From NCBI RefSeq assembly GCF_026151205.1, contig NC_087073.1, positions 8,841,411 to 8,905,410 of the forward strand: DNA of 64,000 nucleotides. Reading direction: 5' to 3'. Each line of letters starts with the position of its first letter. The first letter of the stretch is position 1. Below the pieces are notes generated by a model that saw only the letters and a list, made by a program, of their open reading frames with translations, was not told the origin of the DNA and did not search any database. Position numbers and translations under genes: made by a program. Shown one piece after another: positions 30,534 to 44,650 of the stretch. This DNA is from Bolinopsis microptera. Lineage: Eukaryota; Ctenophora; Tentaculata; Lobata; Bolinopsidae.

Positions 30534-30619
30534 CGTTATCTAGAACAGAGTTTTAATGTTGATGGGACTTAATTTATTCTTAATTTATTAATCTATTTAG
30601 GGATATTTAGGGATAAGCA

Positions 30620-30940
30620 ATGCTGTCGTGTGTTCATGCCCACTCCGTAGAGTTCCTTTACAATATCTTACGTATTATTATGAGCTGTTACGTTTTTGCG
30701 GCCGATCTCAGCGATTGTTGGTCTCAGGACCAAGAGTATTCAGTTTGCATCAGCACATGTAAGCATCCCAAGTATGCATCGCGCTTTATGTCAGAAGTGT
30801 CTGATAAATGCAATTTACCCAAGTCTTTACTAAACTGTCCTCTATTCGATTTCCCAGAGCAAGCTCACTATTGTTGCAAGTGCGGAGCGCTACACGTTCA
30901 GAGTTTGAGTTCATTTCCCCGAACGTTTAAAATATTTTGA
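30620..30940 (+). CDS. Possible small cysteine-rich protein
   Basis: A 106-codon frame beginning MLSCVHAHSVEFLYNILRII, in which a hydrophobic N-terminal part could be a signal sequence. It is followed by ten cysteines, including DCW, SVCISTCKHP, DKCNLP, LNCPLF and YCCKCG. Spacing does not match a disulfide domain I know. It starts only 87 bp after the preceding gene. May be chance or an internal exon. Confidence 0.25.
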   Translation: MLSCVHAHSVEFLYNILRIIMSCYVFAADLSDCWSQDQEYSVCISTCKHPKYASRFMSEVSDKCNLPKSLLNCPLFDFPEQAHYCCKCGALHVQSLSSFPRTFKIF

Positions 30941-30944
30941 CCTG

Positions 30945-32105
30945 CTGTACTAAAATTTGTGACCAGACCAAATTAGGTTATAACAGTCAACTCGTCGGCG
31001 GAATGCAACATTTAGTCGGGTGATGTGAATTTTGGAGCTGAGTTTGTTGCAGCGGAGAGCATTTGTCTTTATATCATTATGAGAATGAGACAGCAGTACA
31101 TATTATTATTGCATCGTTTTGTCGTGACATGCTTTTCAGCTTCCATCTTTTAAAGTTAGAGATTAATTATCAATAATATGTAAGTAATTCTGGGTGAATA
31201 TGTCGGTGTCATATGTAATAATTTTACCTATCTGTTTCACTTTTTTAGAAAACTTAATTGTGTCTATTTCACTTGTATGAATTATAAACCTTAATTACCA
31301 TGAACTTTACCAAACATGGCCCACATCAATTATCACAATAAAGTTAGGTCTTCCCCTAATTGGCTAATTATATATATATGTACATTATCGTTTAATATAT
31401 AAAGGTCGAGCTATAATTCAAAAGAACAAAGAGTAGTTTATAACAAAGAGATTCCGATATATAGTACACTGAGTCACAACAAATACCAACATTGCTATGT
31501 AGTTGGGCTCTAATTTTCAGGGTACCCCCACGATAATTATTTCGCATATATAATGATTTATAAGTCACGTGTCCCAACCCTCACGGCTCACATCCTCACA
31601 TTGCATTCCTCAGAGCTGTCCGGCTCGTTTGTGACTAGCTGCCCTCATTGTGCTGCACTTCCCACATCCATCCCTTTGTCAGCTGGTCATATAAAAGCTC
31701 GAGTTTTAGTCGCTTATATATTAGTTATTGTACCTGTTTAGTTTGGCTGTGTTCCTCCTACCACATCACTTAAACTAAACTGCCAACAACTCCCTTACAA
31801 GGCTATTACATTCGCTGTCGTGGAATTACAGATGTTACATGTTGTTGTAGACCACTGTAGGAGCTGCAGTTTGTATGTCTTGTTACTATGTGGATACTGT
31901 CTGGCTACATGTTATTATCCGCCTACATGATGGGTTTAAAATGTAGTTATTATGTCAGCCTATATGCCGATAGTCTGACTGGGAATCCCTTAATGTGAAT
32001 CCTAATTATGCTCCTGAAACGAATCACCCCATTGTTGTGTTGCGTTAAAGGTCTGTATCGAAATGGGTTCTATTGACTGGAGGGGTTATATTGTCTTACT
32101 GTACT
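30945..32105. other. AT-rich intergenic sequence
   Basis: No supported gene. A TATATATATATG stretch is at 31369-31381. Short frames on both strands look random. Confidence 0.4.
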
Positions 32106-32108
32106 GCA

Positions 32109-32346
<238 letters not shown>

Positions 32347-32349
32347 TTA

Positions 32350-35300
32350 CTGTACTGCGATGATTTCCGAATCCTGAAATTAACGTACGTTTGTTTGATG
32401 TTTTTGAGCTCTTGCGTAAGAAGAAACCCGATCTTTCGTTAGAATGCCTTATGCATAGGACTTTACAATAAGAACGTAGGATGTCATTTTAACTTATAAC
32501 GTAGCATCGGTGAAATCTAATATGCAGTAGTAGGTATAACGGACCACGGGACCACAGTAAACCTTTCGTTAGAAAGTTCTGAGGAATTCTGATTAAATCA
32601 CACACCTGGCTACAAAATATCGGATATTTGATATGCAGTGTTAGATATTTGTGGTCAAAGTCCATATAAATTTTCATAATGCCCTGTGAATTAATTGTGA
32701 AACAAATATTGGGAATATACTACTCTGCTGTAAATTTAGGGGTCTGGTTAACAATGTTCGTGGGAGGGTTGCGTAAAGTGTTGCGGAGGACTGGGATCCA
32801 GGGACTGAGCGGGGGAATTAGAGGGTCAAACTGGACCTGGAAAATAATTACTAATTTAAGATGAAATATGGCAAAAGCACTGTTTTACCAATGTGGTAAT
32901 AATATTTATAGCCTATCGGTAAATACGCACTCTTCTTAAACAGTAATTTCCTAACATTATATATTAAACGTTCAGGCAATATTTCCACTTTCTAGGCGTT
33001 ATTTCAAGATTCATAGATTAAATTTCTTTTGGACTTCCTATTTCTTCTTCCATGTTTCCACGTCACCGTTTATTTATCATTCAATTAAGTGTACACTGTA
33101 CGTGTATGTTAACTGTTAAATGTTTACTCTAGTGTTGAATAAGAGTTCCGTTATCTGTTCTTTGTTTTACTAGTTACAGTCCGTTTCTAATTTATTACTT
33201 TCTAATTTATTATAGATATTTTATAACTGTAGTTATTTTCTTATAATATCACATCTTTAATCTTGCTACAGTTTTACAATTTCTAAGAGACCGTACAGGG
33301 TTAAAACGCTTCCCTGACAAGTCATCGTCGAAAAACTGATTTGATCACGTGACATGGCCACAAGGAATTATGTCAACATTTTAATTTCTTGTCAGAGTTA
33401 GGATTTAAGCAGATGCTTAAGTTAGTGATTGGCGATTATGGTTGGGATTGGGGTCAGAACTCAGAGTATAATATTAGCGTTTCGATTTGTCCGTCAGAGC
33501 CATCTACAAAACGTGTTAAACTAAAAACTTAGTCACGTGATAGTCGAGTGTGGAGTGATTATCATCATGTCCTGATGTTTCAGTTGCAGTAGCTTCAAAA
33601 GTGCTGGTTTTACACTGACAGGTGTGAGTGAGCCATACGAAACTTTTATCTTTAATCGCTCCTGCACTGTCACTGTCACTTCTCCTCAGTGAAATAATTT
33701 CATTTGGAGTGTTAAAACTGAATCTGGAATCTTCTGTTCTAAACGTCATTTCATTTGGAGTAATATGCCAATATTGGATGTTCTGCACAGATCATAGGTG
33801 AAATGATGTGATTATGTCGACAGATAAATGATAACATGTGTGATCCTTGCAGCGTGCACTTTTAACGATATGAATTAACGCCGAACAATAACTGACCGTT
33901 ATTTAATACCCGTACAAGTGGTGACTTTGTGTAATCAGTAGCGATACGACTATCATGTTACTCCCCCACTATCTTACACACTCCCCCACTTTCCATGCTC
34001 TCTTTGTCCGTGCTGGTACTCTCCCACGTCTCCCACATTCCTGTTACATGGCATTCCACTGACACACACTCTCACTCTCAGCTCCTCTGATCTTACCACC
34101 ACTTCCACGTCACAATCACGTCATATCCCTGATGAGGTATATTTATCTTTGCAGCTCTGTTTATTCTACTGACGACGCATGGAATTAGCCCTTGCCGGGG
34201 TAAATTCCATTAGAACACTCGAATTGATTACATCCCCGGACCCCAACATGTATCACATTCCAATACCGTTGTTCCGCATAATTTACAGCAAGTCTTGATT
34301 TCGTTTACACTCCATAATTCCGCAGCTGCAACAATCTTTCCTCATTCTCTCCCTCTTCTTACCTCATATTCGTAGCAGAATTAGTTGCCCTAAACAAAAC
34401 TTAGTTTTTGAATTCTCTCCTAACTCAAACTATCAATTTGATATAATTCGTTATTTGTTTAAAACCTCTCTCTTGATTATACCCTACTCTTACTGCTAAT
34501 TCCTAGGTGTTTTATCCGCACATCACACTCGCATGCTTCTCCGTAAAATGATAATTTCTGAATGTTTACCGTGCATGGAGGGGTGACACAGCATCATGTT
34601 CTCCGCGCACAATTGACAGCCCTGTAATTGGGAGCGTAGCTGGGTGGGAAACCCTGCAAGTTATCCCGCTCCAACTGTACTATTGCCTTATCCCACGCTA
34701 ACTAGCCGTTAGCTCCTGTCCTAGCTTTGACACGTTCCTTAAATTATATCTACACGGTTTGGGATAATTCTGCATATTTATCATTATTATTATCAGGGTT
34801 TTTATACCTGCATATAACTTATTAATATAATGTTCGGTTTTATCTAGTGTTAATGCGAAGTTTATAAGGCTCGTCGTGTCGCTGCTTTAGACCGAGTAAA
34901 ACTCCGCTAGGCAGTTTTAGTGGCAAGTCTTCCTCCGTCAATAATCACCCGCTACTCCCTACCTCCCGCTTTTCTTCCACATAATTAATTTTAATTTTAA
35001 AGATGGCGAGTATACTCCAGCCTATAGCAGCGGTATAATACGCTTTGTGCGAATATAGCTCAATTATCGTATTCGTAATTGGTTTTCATTCTAGCTTTGT
35101 ATAATTTATCGTATAAAAGCTAAAAAGCCGGAGAATGCATATATTTTAGGAACTTTTCCAGTTTCATGTTATGGGCTGTCTAATGTTTTCAATTTCAACA
35201 CCATCCTTCTTGGTAATGGGCACAAGGTGGCCCAGCTCGATGATGCAGGATATGCTCACATATTATTAAATAATTTCTCAATTTGTGTTGGATATTCACG

Positions 35301-37761
35301 ATGCACTCTCCTATGCTCGTACTCTTAGTTAGTTAACATAATATAGTTGTGGTTAATTATAGTTAATGGCTACACTCTAAGTAATCTGTCTCCTGGCGTC
35401 CACCAGTCTTTCCCAGATGATCTCAAGATGTTGTGTAATGTGTATACAGTTTGTTGTATTTGATTCCCAACAGACGGCTGAGCAGTCTTCTCAAATAACC
35501 TTCCAGCATGTGTTCACGGGTGTGCTTTCTTCAGCATTCTTTAAAAATCACATGAAACTTTTTCCCACTAATTTTATCCTCCCTCCCGCTCGAAATATTT
35601 ACCTACGACGAGAGTTTAGGAGTGTCCCCTTTCGATCACCAGCATATCCGTTTTGAATTCCAATTGATTACATTTACAGTAGGCCCGGGGTCAAATACCT
35701 GGCCGTTATCTGGTTATAGAACTCTTCTCTCAGTCGTCTCCATGGTTACTAACTCTAATTGTATCCTTTTCATCTTAACAACGGAACATTAGGGGTATTA
35801 GGCAGAGTACCGGTGTAGTGCCTAATGTTATTCTCCATTTCCGCCATTTCAAATCATCTACATTTGGATCCTTCGGGTGTATTGTAAGCTCTCGTTTAGG
35901 GGAATAGTCCAGATAGCGACATTATAATTCCTGTAATTCTTAATTTCCTGCGTTATTACATCCTCCCTCCACTGTAATGCGATTTTAACACAGGTCATAA
36001 AGGTTGAAAAGTGTCGATTGACTGCAGCACACATTTTATGTGACATGTAATCTTCAGCTTTAATTTTCCGTTTGTAAATTTGCTGGTCGCTTGCATTGTG
36101 GAATGCAGCATGTGGACTTGTGGAGTCACAGCTAAATTCCCGGACCAAACCTTCGGTGTTTCTTGCAAGTTTTGCTACAGATCAGCGTCCTAATCACATT
36201 CTTGTACGGGGCATTTTGTCCTGACAGTATGTAGTTTCATTGTTAATGATAAGCTAACTTAATCGAAGTCTCCTCCTTGTCAATAGTCCCAGTTATGAGA
36301 CATATGATTATCATTGTTTGTGCTATTGGACCTCTCCTGAGAGTGAGACTAACGTTAATTTGGTTGAAACGAGACCACATATTTGAGGTATCAGATACTT
36401 GAATTTTTCCCTTATTTGGGAGTATAAGAAACATTTCTTTTATAAATATCCTCTACAAAGAGATGTTATACACTCCTCTTTATAAGCTATATAGTTACTA
36501 TAGCTGTGAATTGCACTGCTTGCTCTTTAGCTTTGTCGTAAAAGTCTTCATCTATTTTAGTTAGATAATTTCAAAATTTTATTTGAAAAATGAAGGTGAT
36601 TTTACCAACTTAGTGAACTTAGCAAGAGATAGAGTAGGATGGAGGAGTTTATTTACTTTGAGACATATTGAACGAATGAGTCTTCGTAAGCGTAAATAGG
36701 CCAGCACTTTGCTGAGCCTCTTTAGGTGCTCTTTTGTTTATAGATGTTATTATATATATATATAATTTCAAAATAAGGTAATTAGGAAACATCAATTTTA
36801 CCCTTATTTCCCATTTTATATCTCCCTTGTATCTTTAGAACAGTGATGTTCTTTTCTAGTCACCATGTAGATCCAATGGCTATTTCTCCATTATTTATAT
36901 TTCTCATTACCGGCCTTGTTTTAATTATCTTGTGAAATTCTTCATAATGTTTGGATAAGAATTCCAACCTAAATTTCCGGTATACGGCCACACAGTACTT
37001 CCAGAAGTCGCAACCGGGTTATTTTCTTCCGGGTATCATTTTCAGTTCTGAGCATGATGTATGTTCAAGGTAACTTCATCCTTTATTTGTGGCATGTAGG
37101 AGAGTTGGAGAGTTGGAGAGTGTAAATGGGAATACAATAGCAAGGAGCTGACCTCTTTAGCTGTGCCTGATATACGCGACTCAACTCGAGCTTTCAGTAA
37201 GAAAATTGTCACCTTGCGAATTTGAAGGGCCACCATTGGTTCTTTTCTTGAAATTCAACTCCTGATTGGACCACCTGTATGCTCTGAAGACTGAATATGT
37301 GTTTTATTATTATCACACTGCCATATCAAGTTTCTTTCTACTGAGTAGTATTTGCTCATTGCGTTATCAGGATTTTAGCTTCCTTTTTGCGATTCCTCCA
37401 CTCATGTTGCTCTTCTTCCCGCACTGGCAGTTGCCGAAACCGTGGTTACTTTTGGGCTTCCGTCATTCTTGTCTGTCGGATTCGCGGCTGTCATTTGTTT
37501 GGAGGTCAGCTGTCAGCTGTTTACATTTGTGACGATGACTTTATTTCTTTATTTTGTACATCGTTACGTGTTTAACGTTTTTATGATCTGCAATTTTACT
37601 CTGAGTAGGAGCAGTTGAACACTGAATATCTTTAATATAACTATGATATCAAATATATGCCTCAAATATATACTCTGTACTGTAATTGAAGTTTAATTTT
37701 CCTTCAATTTGAATTGCTGATAGATAACTAACTCCCAACTTTAGTTTCTACCAGAGTAATC
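32350..37761. other. Gene-poor stretch upstream of coactosin
   Basis: No exon with family similarity was recognised on either strand. A pyrimidine-rich block with ACTCCCCCACT and CTCTCACTCTCAGCTCCTC lies at 33960-34090. The coactosin promoter and 5' UTR presumably lie in the last few hundred bases (GTCAGCTGTCAGCTGTTTAC at 37504 is a direct repeat of CAGCTG E-boxes). Confidence 0.4.
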
Positions 37762-40700
37762 ATGCCCAAAGGAGTAATTGTCGATGAGGAGGCAGTGATG
37801 GCTGGTTACGCGGACGTCAGAGACGATGAATCTGAAACCAAATTCCTGATGCTCACCTATCAGGACGAAAATACCAAAATTGGGTATGTTTTCTTTTCAG
37901 GTTGTTTCTTTTACAGACTGACAAAGGCTAATCAGTTTCACAATTAGTGACTAATCAAGTCTTACTTTAGAGAGTATCGTATACATATTCTAACGTCTGG
38001 GGTTACATACGACAATCTAAAATTACCAATCCAATAGGCTTCACAGACAAATCATCTTTCATAGACATAGCTATTAGGCTCAAATTTTCGATAGACCAGT
38101 CGTTCTTTACCATCATTGATTGATTATTACTCAACACCCGACCGTCCTTTAAAATTACTGACTGATCGGTCTCAACTGACCAATCCTTCTTTACAATCAT
38201 TCATTAATTGAGCTAAACAGAATAGTGATTGGTGAAGATTGCTTTAAGGGGGCATACACCAAAACAGTGGTTTGTGCTGTCCAACCCAAATGACCTCATA
38301 GGCAGTTCAGTGACCATCTAGCGCACCGTTTCCACATCAAACAAAATTATTTTGAGAATACCCATTTTTGTAATCGAGCATTTCCTGGTTAGAGTGGAAT
38401 TTTCGGAAAAACACAATTTGTTTCGTGGAGAGGCTATAAGTTAATCATTTCTTGCGGTATCGGGTTGAAATTTTGCTCGCCGTCTATTCACATCTATTTC
38501 AAGGTGTGTGTAAAATCTTGATATCGTATCTAAAAAGGCTGGTGTGTTATAAATTTGTAAAGTTTAAAAAGAGCAACTTTTTGAAGGGCGCAAAATAACC
38601 GCAACTAGCACATTTATATATGAGTTATGAACAACAAAACACCCTAAAATGCTTCCCTTTGAAGTTATGGGAGAAAATGTGATTTTTTATCTGCAAAGCC
38701 AAAAAAAAAAGTTACTAGCACATTCCTATCAAAATTTTAGAAAAATCAGTAAATACGAAAAACGAAAAATGTGCCTAAATTTGTTGTTTGGCTTTGAAGT
38801 CCAATAGATCTGAAGATAAATGAGTAAAAACATTTTTGAGGGCATCAAAAACTGCGCCAGAATTCAGAGAACAAGTTCATGTCAACCATCAAATTAATCC
38901 GATCTTCCCTGACTGACTTTTCGGTTAAAATAAGTCTGAAAAGGACAATTTCAACTTTTTGACTTTTTTAAACTTTAAAAATTTATAACACACCAGCCTT
39001 TTTAGATACGATATCAAGATTTTACACACACCTTGAAATAGATGTGAATAGACGGCGAGCAAAATTTCAACCCGATACCGCAAGAAATGATTAACTTATA
39101 GCCTCTCCACGAAACAAATTGTGTTTTTCCGAAAATTCCACTCTAACCAGGAACTGCTCGATTACAAAAATGGGTATTCTCAAAATAATTTTTTTGGATG
39201 TGGAAACGGTGCGCTAGATGGTCACTGAACTGCCTATGAGGTCATTTCGGTTGGACAGATTTGGTGTATGCCCCCTTAACACTACATGAATCAATATATC
39301 ACATTTACAATTCAATAAATTGATCGGATTTAGCAGAATGACCAAACTTTAATAGAGCTTACAGATCGATCAAGGTTTCCGACTGATCAGACTTAATTAA
39401 TTATATAATGATAACTAAATACTAATTATATAACTAAACAAATGAATTGATGTTTTCAGCGTGTCGAAGAGTGGTGCTGATTATAGTGAAGTATTAACAG
39501 ATCTTGGCGGCGAGGAAGGAGAATCTCTCCGAGCATACGTGTACTTGAGAGTCGTTGTAAGTTTAATTTTTTGATTTCGTCAGTAATTTTAAAGTTTGAT
39601 TTAAGCTCTAACTAAACGTATCCGAATATTTTATATCCACTATTACTTAGTAGTGGTAGTGGCACTACCATGGAACGTTCTATTTTTCCGTGTTGGACAG
39701 TGCAGTTTTTGTTTATGTCAAAACCAGGTCTGTTGTGGACTGTATTTTGAAGATCCGACATTATGTTTGAGTGATTTGTCACTTTGGCAACAAATTGGAG
39801 ACATGAACTTTGCCCCTTAAATTTTAAAATAGCGTATGAGGCGCTGGTTAGTAATGTAATACTAATTTTACAAATAAAAACATGATTTATATGCTCAGTA
39901 CAATCTCTACATCTAAGCAAGTCTGGTATTCAATAAGATGACCCGGCAGTATTATGAAGACTGGACAGCCACCGAAATGTTATTAAATTAAACTTACATT
40001 GTAATTCTGATAATCCATATATTTAATGAAATTATCCATATAATTATCCATGTAATATGTGGACACTCGGCAACTGAATATGCGATTGCCGATTACTACA
40101 CTTGATATGTGCAATAGTAGCGACTCGATGTAATTGTATGTGATTTTACCATGTCGTGGATTTCAAGTACTCGCTAAAGCGACTTCAATCGTTGTGCTTG
40201 TACGACGTACTATACGTGAAATTCACACATCTTGCTGAATTCTGAATATTCCTATTTACATTCCTATTTACATTCCTATTTATATCGGAGTTGAATCTCT
40301 GGCACCCTGATCTAATTTCTTGCACTTCAGACAGGAGATGAGATGAGCAAACGACACAAGTTTGTTCTCTTGACATGGTGCGGTCCTTCTGTTCCTGCTC
40401 TGAAGAAAGCTAAGATGTCCCTAGAAAAGACTCTAGTCAAGAATCTGATGAGAAGTTTCGCAGTCGAAATCCAGGCTTCCGAGTTGGAAGAAATGGCGCT
40501 AGACAATGTGAGTAGAATGTTTTGATTCTACTTCTATACAGTATAGGTCCCTATGCATGTTTTTTATTAAGGGTGGCTTCCTCGCCAACTTTATCTATGG
40601 GCTCGGAAAAAAACTAAGTGTGCCGTAAATAAGGATTGTTGGTCTGTTATACGATGTGTGTCCCCGAGTATGCTTTACACCCTTTTTCAAAGAATGTAAA

Positions 40701-43111
40701 CTAGGAAAGATGTTTTTAGTGCATCCCACAGCTATAGCTTAGAAACGTAGTGTTATAGATATATTGTAAATTAAAAAAGGCAGTGAGCATGAGTGTGAGA
40801 ATGACATTTACAATTCATTGGCTGAAAAGTGACTCCAAGTCCAACTATAAGCAGCATTTATAAGGAATCTCAGGAATGTTAACATATGTAACAGGCAGTG
40901 TGAGCTGATAATTGATCCGAGAAAAATTCCGAAATGAGAAATTATTTCATTTTTAGTTGATTATTAAGGAATGCGATTGGTTTTTATTATGCCTAATTAT
41001 AAATAGGTTATGGTGTTATCTATTTTATATTGTGTCTGATATCAACGAAATCAGAATCGACAGCAAATGCAAAGCACAATAACTAAAGAAGTCCACATAT
41101 TTGGCCGACTGTGTGAACTGTAACGCTTGACGGACAAGATATTATTACATAGGTCTCCTATGAAACCCTCCTCAATTCTGGCTTCCCTTTCTTTTCCCTA
41201 CGGCCTTATATTTACAATCCTCATTTCCTTCCTTCTTCCCAGTACGAAATATTAAACTTCAATTTAGCTAACTACGTTTATTATATGCCTTGTCACGCAT
41301 AGCAGCTCACACTGCCCTTCTTTCTGCTTCCTGATTACCTGACTAGTTGCTAATTAAACATCCACTCCTTAATTACCTGCTCCTTAATTACCTGCTTTTT
41401 AATTACCTACTCCTTAATTACCTGCTCCTTAATTACATGCTCCTTAATTACCTACTCCTTAATTACCTACTCCTTAATTACCTGCTCCTTAATTACCTGC
41501 TCCTTAATTACCTACTCCTTAATTACCTGCTCCTTAATTACCTGCTCCTTAATGACCTACTCCTTTATTACCCCCTTAACTCTCTACTTGTCGCTAACAA
41601 CTCCACAACGGTATCATTAGTCTCATTCCTATATTAGTCAGGCAAATAATACGAATTACCGCGAAAATGAATGATATATTTAGTTTTAAAAGACCCGTAA
41701 ATAGCATGAATATTTTAAGTAATAAGCGTATCAATGAAACGTGTGTATTTATAGTTGTTACGAAGGGTACATGACGAATGATGATAGAATGTGTGAGTAA
41801 GAGCACAACTCCTGATCACACCTTTCACCTTATCAAACTATACTCCTGATCACACCTTTCACCTTATCAAACTATTCTCCTGATCACACCTTTCACCTTA
41901 TCAAACTATACTCCTGATCACACCTTTCACCTTATCAAACTATACTCCTGATCACACCTTTCACCTTATCAAACTATACTCCTGATCACACCTTTCACCT
42001 CATCAAACTATACTCCTGATCACATCTTTCACCTTATCAAACTATACTCCTGATCACACCTTTACTCCTAATATCACATCCTTCCTTACTTCTTAAAACA
42101 CTCTACTTCTTGACAACTTGAACCCCTGATCATTCTTTACTCCTTAAAATATATGCTCCTTAAAACACTTTACCCTACATAACTGATCGCTGTTTTGACA
42201 CTACACTGGTGCAATGGATATTCCTTGCCTTAATCATGTTATCCATGACTCATATATCCAAATATAACATTTTCGTCATCTCACATGAGACGTTTACCAG
42301 AAAATATAAATGTGCAACATTAGATAAGTCTAACAGAGCAGACACTTGAGATTCTTCTTCATAATGTTACACTCAATATGCAACTCTCTGAAATTAACAT
42401 CTGCTCAACAACAGCGAACTAGCCAGATGTCAGTTTTATCCGTGAGATAACCCATAATACCGGGCCAATCCAATTAGCACAGTTCAGCGAGTGTATTACA
42501 TTTCCAGCACCCTCTACATTTCCTACACCACACCACACTACACTAGCAAACCAGCATGAGTGATCTTAATTTGACTGAATTGTGTGTGTTTGAATAGCGA
42601 ATGAGTGATTGCGCAGCACACATATCTGCAACTAGTAAAGCGAGCTTGGTCGCCCAGTGCCCACCAGGGACCAGTGTATGTACAGCTACACGCGTCATCA
42701 GCTGTCAGCAATCTCACTTGGATGCGACCTGATGACAAGGGGAGGGGAGATCGGAAGTAACGGAATTTAATCTCAGACTTTTTTGGGAGATCCTCTTCAC
42801 TGGTTTAGGAATTCTCAATTTTTTGTTTTAACAAGTTTTCTGTGATCTACTACGTGTGTGATAGTTAGGAATCTAAAAGTCGGAAAGAGGCGTCTGAAGG
42901 CGTAATTGCAATATTTGTGAAAAGTTCGGCCGCGTACGATGGATGAGTTACATACTTAAATTCTAATGGCTTCGCATACACAGCATTATGGAGAATAACT
43001 AGCTCAAATGTCTCTAAGTTACAATGTCAAGTTATTTAAACACTCAAATATTTTCAGATTATGGATCTGGTAAGAAAGAGCGGCGGTGCGAACTACGGTC
43101 CTGGAAAATAA
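37762..43111 (+). CDS. COTL1: Coactosin-like protein (ADF-homology actin-binding protein), four exons
   Basis: Exons 37762-37883, 39460-39556, 40331-40507 and 43058-43111 join in phase through GT..AG introns to 450 bp, 149 residues; vertebrate coactosin-like protein is 142. Coactosin binds F-actin through a single ADF-H domain and opposes capping. Visible family features are FLMLTYQDENTKIGV, SKSGADYSEVLTDL, a variant of the usual LRVxTGDExSKRxKFxLxTW block (here YLRVV-TGDEMSKRHKFVLLTW), CGPSVPALKKAKMS and the tail DLVRKSGGANYGPGK, which matches the conserved RKAGGANYD-like ending. Intron 1 (1.6 kb) holds a foldback transposon and intron 3 (2.5 kb) two minisatellites. The stop codon TAA lies inside AATAAA (43107-43112). 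Confidence 0.96.
38248..39275. mobile_element. TTAA-flanked foldback element in coactosin intron 1 (piggyBac-like MITE)
   Basis: Ends GGGGGCATACACC and GGTGTATGCCCCC are inverted, and TTAA occurs directly outside both (38244-38247 and 39276-39279). TTAA target duplication is the hallmark of piggyBac elements. Arms of about 330 bp are near-identical inverted copies, including GACCTCATAGGCAGTTCAG and CTAGCGCACCGTTTCCACAT; the left copy has a short extra segment near 38262. The centre carries the TATATGAGTTATGAA / CCTAAAATGCTTCCCTTTGA module shared with the element at 6.1-7.4 kb. No transposase. Confidence 0.9.
41369..41572. repeat. 15-bp minisatellite (coactosin intron 3)
   Basis: About fourteen copies of TCCTTAATTACCTGC with variants TAC for TGC and TTT for TCC. 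One frame reads as (NYLLL)n, an artefact. Confidence 0.95.
41809..42062. repeat. 34-bp minisatellite (coactosin intron 3)
   Basis: Seven full copies and one partial copy of a 34-bp unit beginning CTCCTGATCACACCTTTCAC and ending ATCAAACTATA, with only a few substitutions, so the array is young or homogenised. Confidence 0.95.
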
Positions 43112-43112
43112 A

Positions 43113-44650
43113 GCACCCATTAGGGATTTAATTGATACTAGTGCCGTAGCCGTTCTTTATATCTAACAAATAGACGTCCGCACAACTTCTATTTTTGGAT
43201 TTAAATGTCTTGAGATGATAATCCTTTTTATAAGCGAAAATGCTCATCTTGCAAGAAGACCCAGGCAAGTATATCTGAACGCCACGGTGGTCTGCCACAA
43301 AAGATTGATTTATCGGTCGTTCAAAATTTGACGACGTTTCATATCTGTTCATATTTTAGAATCGGTCTACTATTATAATAAGCTATTGTTTTATTTTCAA
43401 TAAGTTGCATCAAGTTTATGTTTAATTATGTTAAGGAATTTTCATATCATATTACATTCCAGGTTTATAAGCTAATTCATGAAGTTTTTCTGAATTGTTA
43501 TTTTTAGGGATATCGAGGAATTTTATAAAGGATGTACTGTTTTTGAGGGGACGCCTAGAATATTGCTTTTTCGGTGACCGTATAGATTAGTGAATATTTA
43601 TTGTTCCGCATTTAGGCAATTTTAATCTTGTAAATTTCATTTAAATAACAGAATTACTTTAGGCCATTACGTAATCCCATTTTCTCAAAATTTGAATCAT
43701 TTTACATGTGTGAATAATAATGTATATGAATAAATTGCAACCCACGGCGTGATTTTAGTCCATGAATTCGGTAAGTTGGTTGATTTTTATAGCGCAATAT
43801 TTGATGTTTATAAATTAGTGGCGTTAACAGTTTTTAGCTGAAGACATTAGTCCCTCTTTCTATTTAAAGTATTAACGACAAATTTTCAACAAAATCACGA
43901 CGACGGTTTAATCATTAATTATAATTTCACCGGTATGAAATTAATTAACCCATTTAACGATATAGCTTTTAAATTGAGAAATAAATATTTCAAATTAAAA
44001 AATGGTCATGATCAATTAAAAATATACGCGGTAAAAATTAATTCGTATTTAATGGAAAATTACTATTAGTAATAGTGTGACGAACATGTAACCAAAATTG
44101 ATTCCAAAGGAAAATCGGACCAATCTTGCAAAGAAAACAATTTGAAAGTGAAAAAGGATTTTAATAAAATCGAATTATGAATGATAAAGAACTTTTGAAA
44201 ACGTTCGATTTTTCAAGAAAAATTTTTTAATAATTCGGAAATCATTTGACGCGCAGTGATTAACCAATTAATATTCAGATTCTCAATACTTGTTCATATG
44301 AGTCATGAAAATAAGATGCAAACAATACATGAATACACTGCAAACTGTAAAAATCACAAATAATCGTGAAACAAATTTGTAAATGCGTGTATTAATATTA
44401 TGCAAATCATAGAATAAATGTATTTATAGAAGTTTTAATTTTACTAATTTTAAACTCAAACCAATCACACGTAAACTTGTAAAAGCAACGACAAACATCT
44501 AAACTAGCTGCGTTTTATCCATTTACAATTAAAAAGTAGTGAATGCATACATTATTATTAATTATTCGTATACACAAATTAGCAGTTTAATTCGCAACCC
44601 AATCACACAGTTAAAAATATAATTTACTACTCCTATTTTTACCGTTAATA
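43113..44650. other. AT-rich intergenic spacer between convergent coactosin and LMAN1
   Basis: No coding or RNA feature supported. The 3' ends of both flanking genes must lie here. Confidence 0.5.

Noticed and set aside
41347-41637. NYLLL-repeat protein
   Set aside because: Translation of the 15-bp intronic minisatellite.
41809-42062. CRISPR-like array (34-bp repeats)
   Set aside because: Units are directly abutting with no unique spacers, and the context is a eukaryotic intron.
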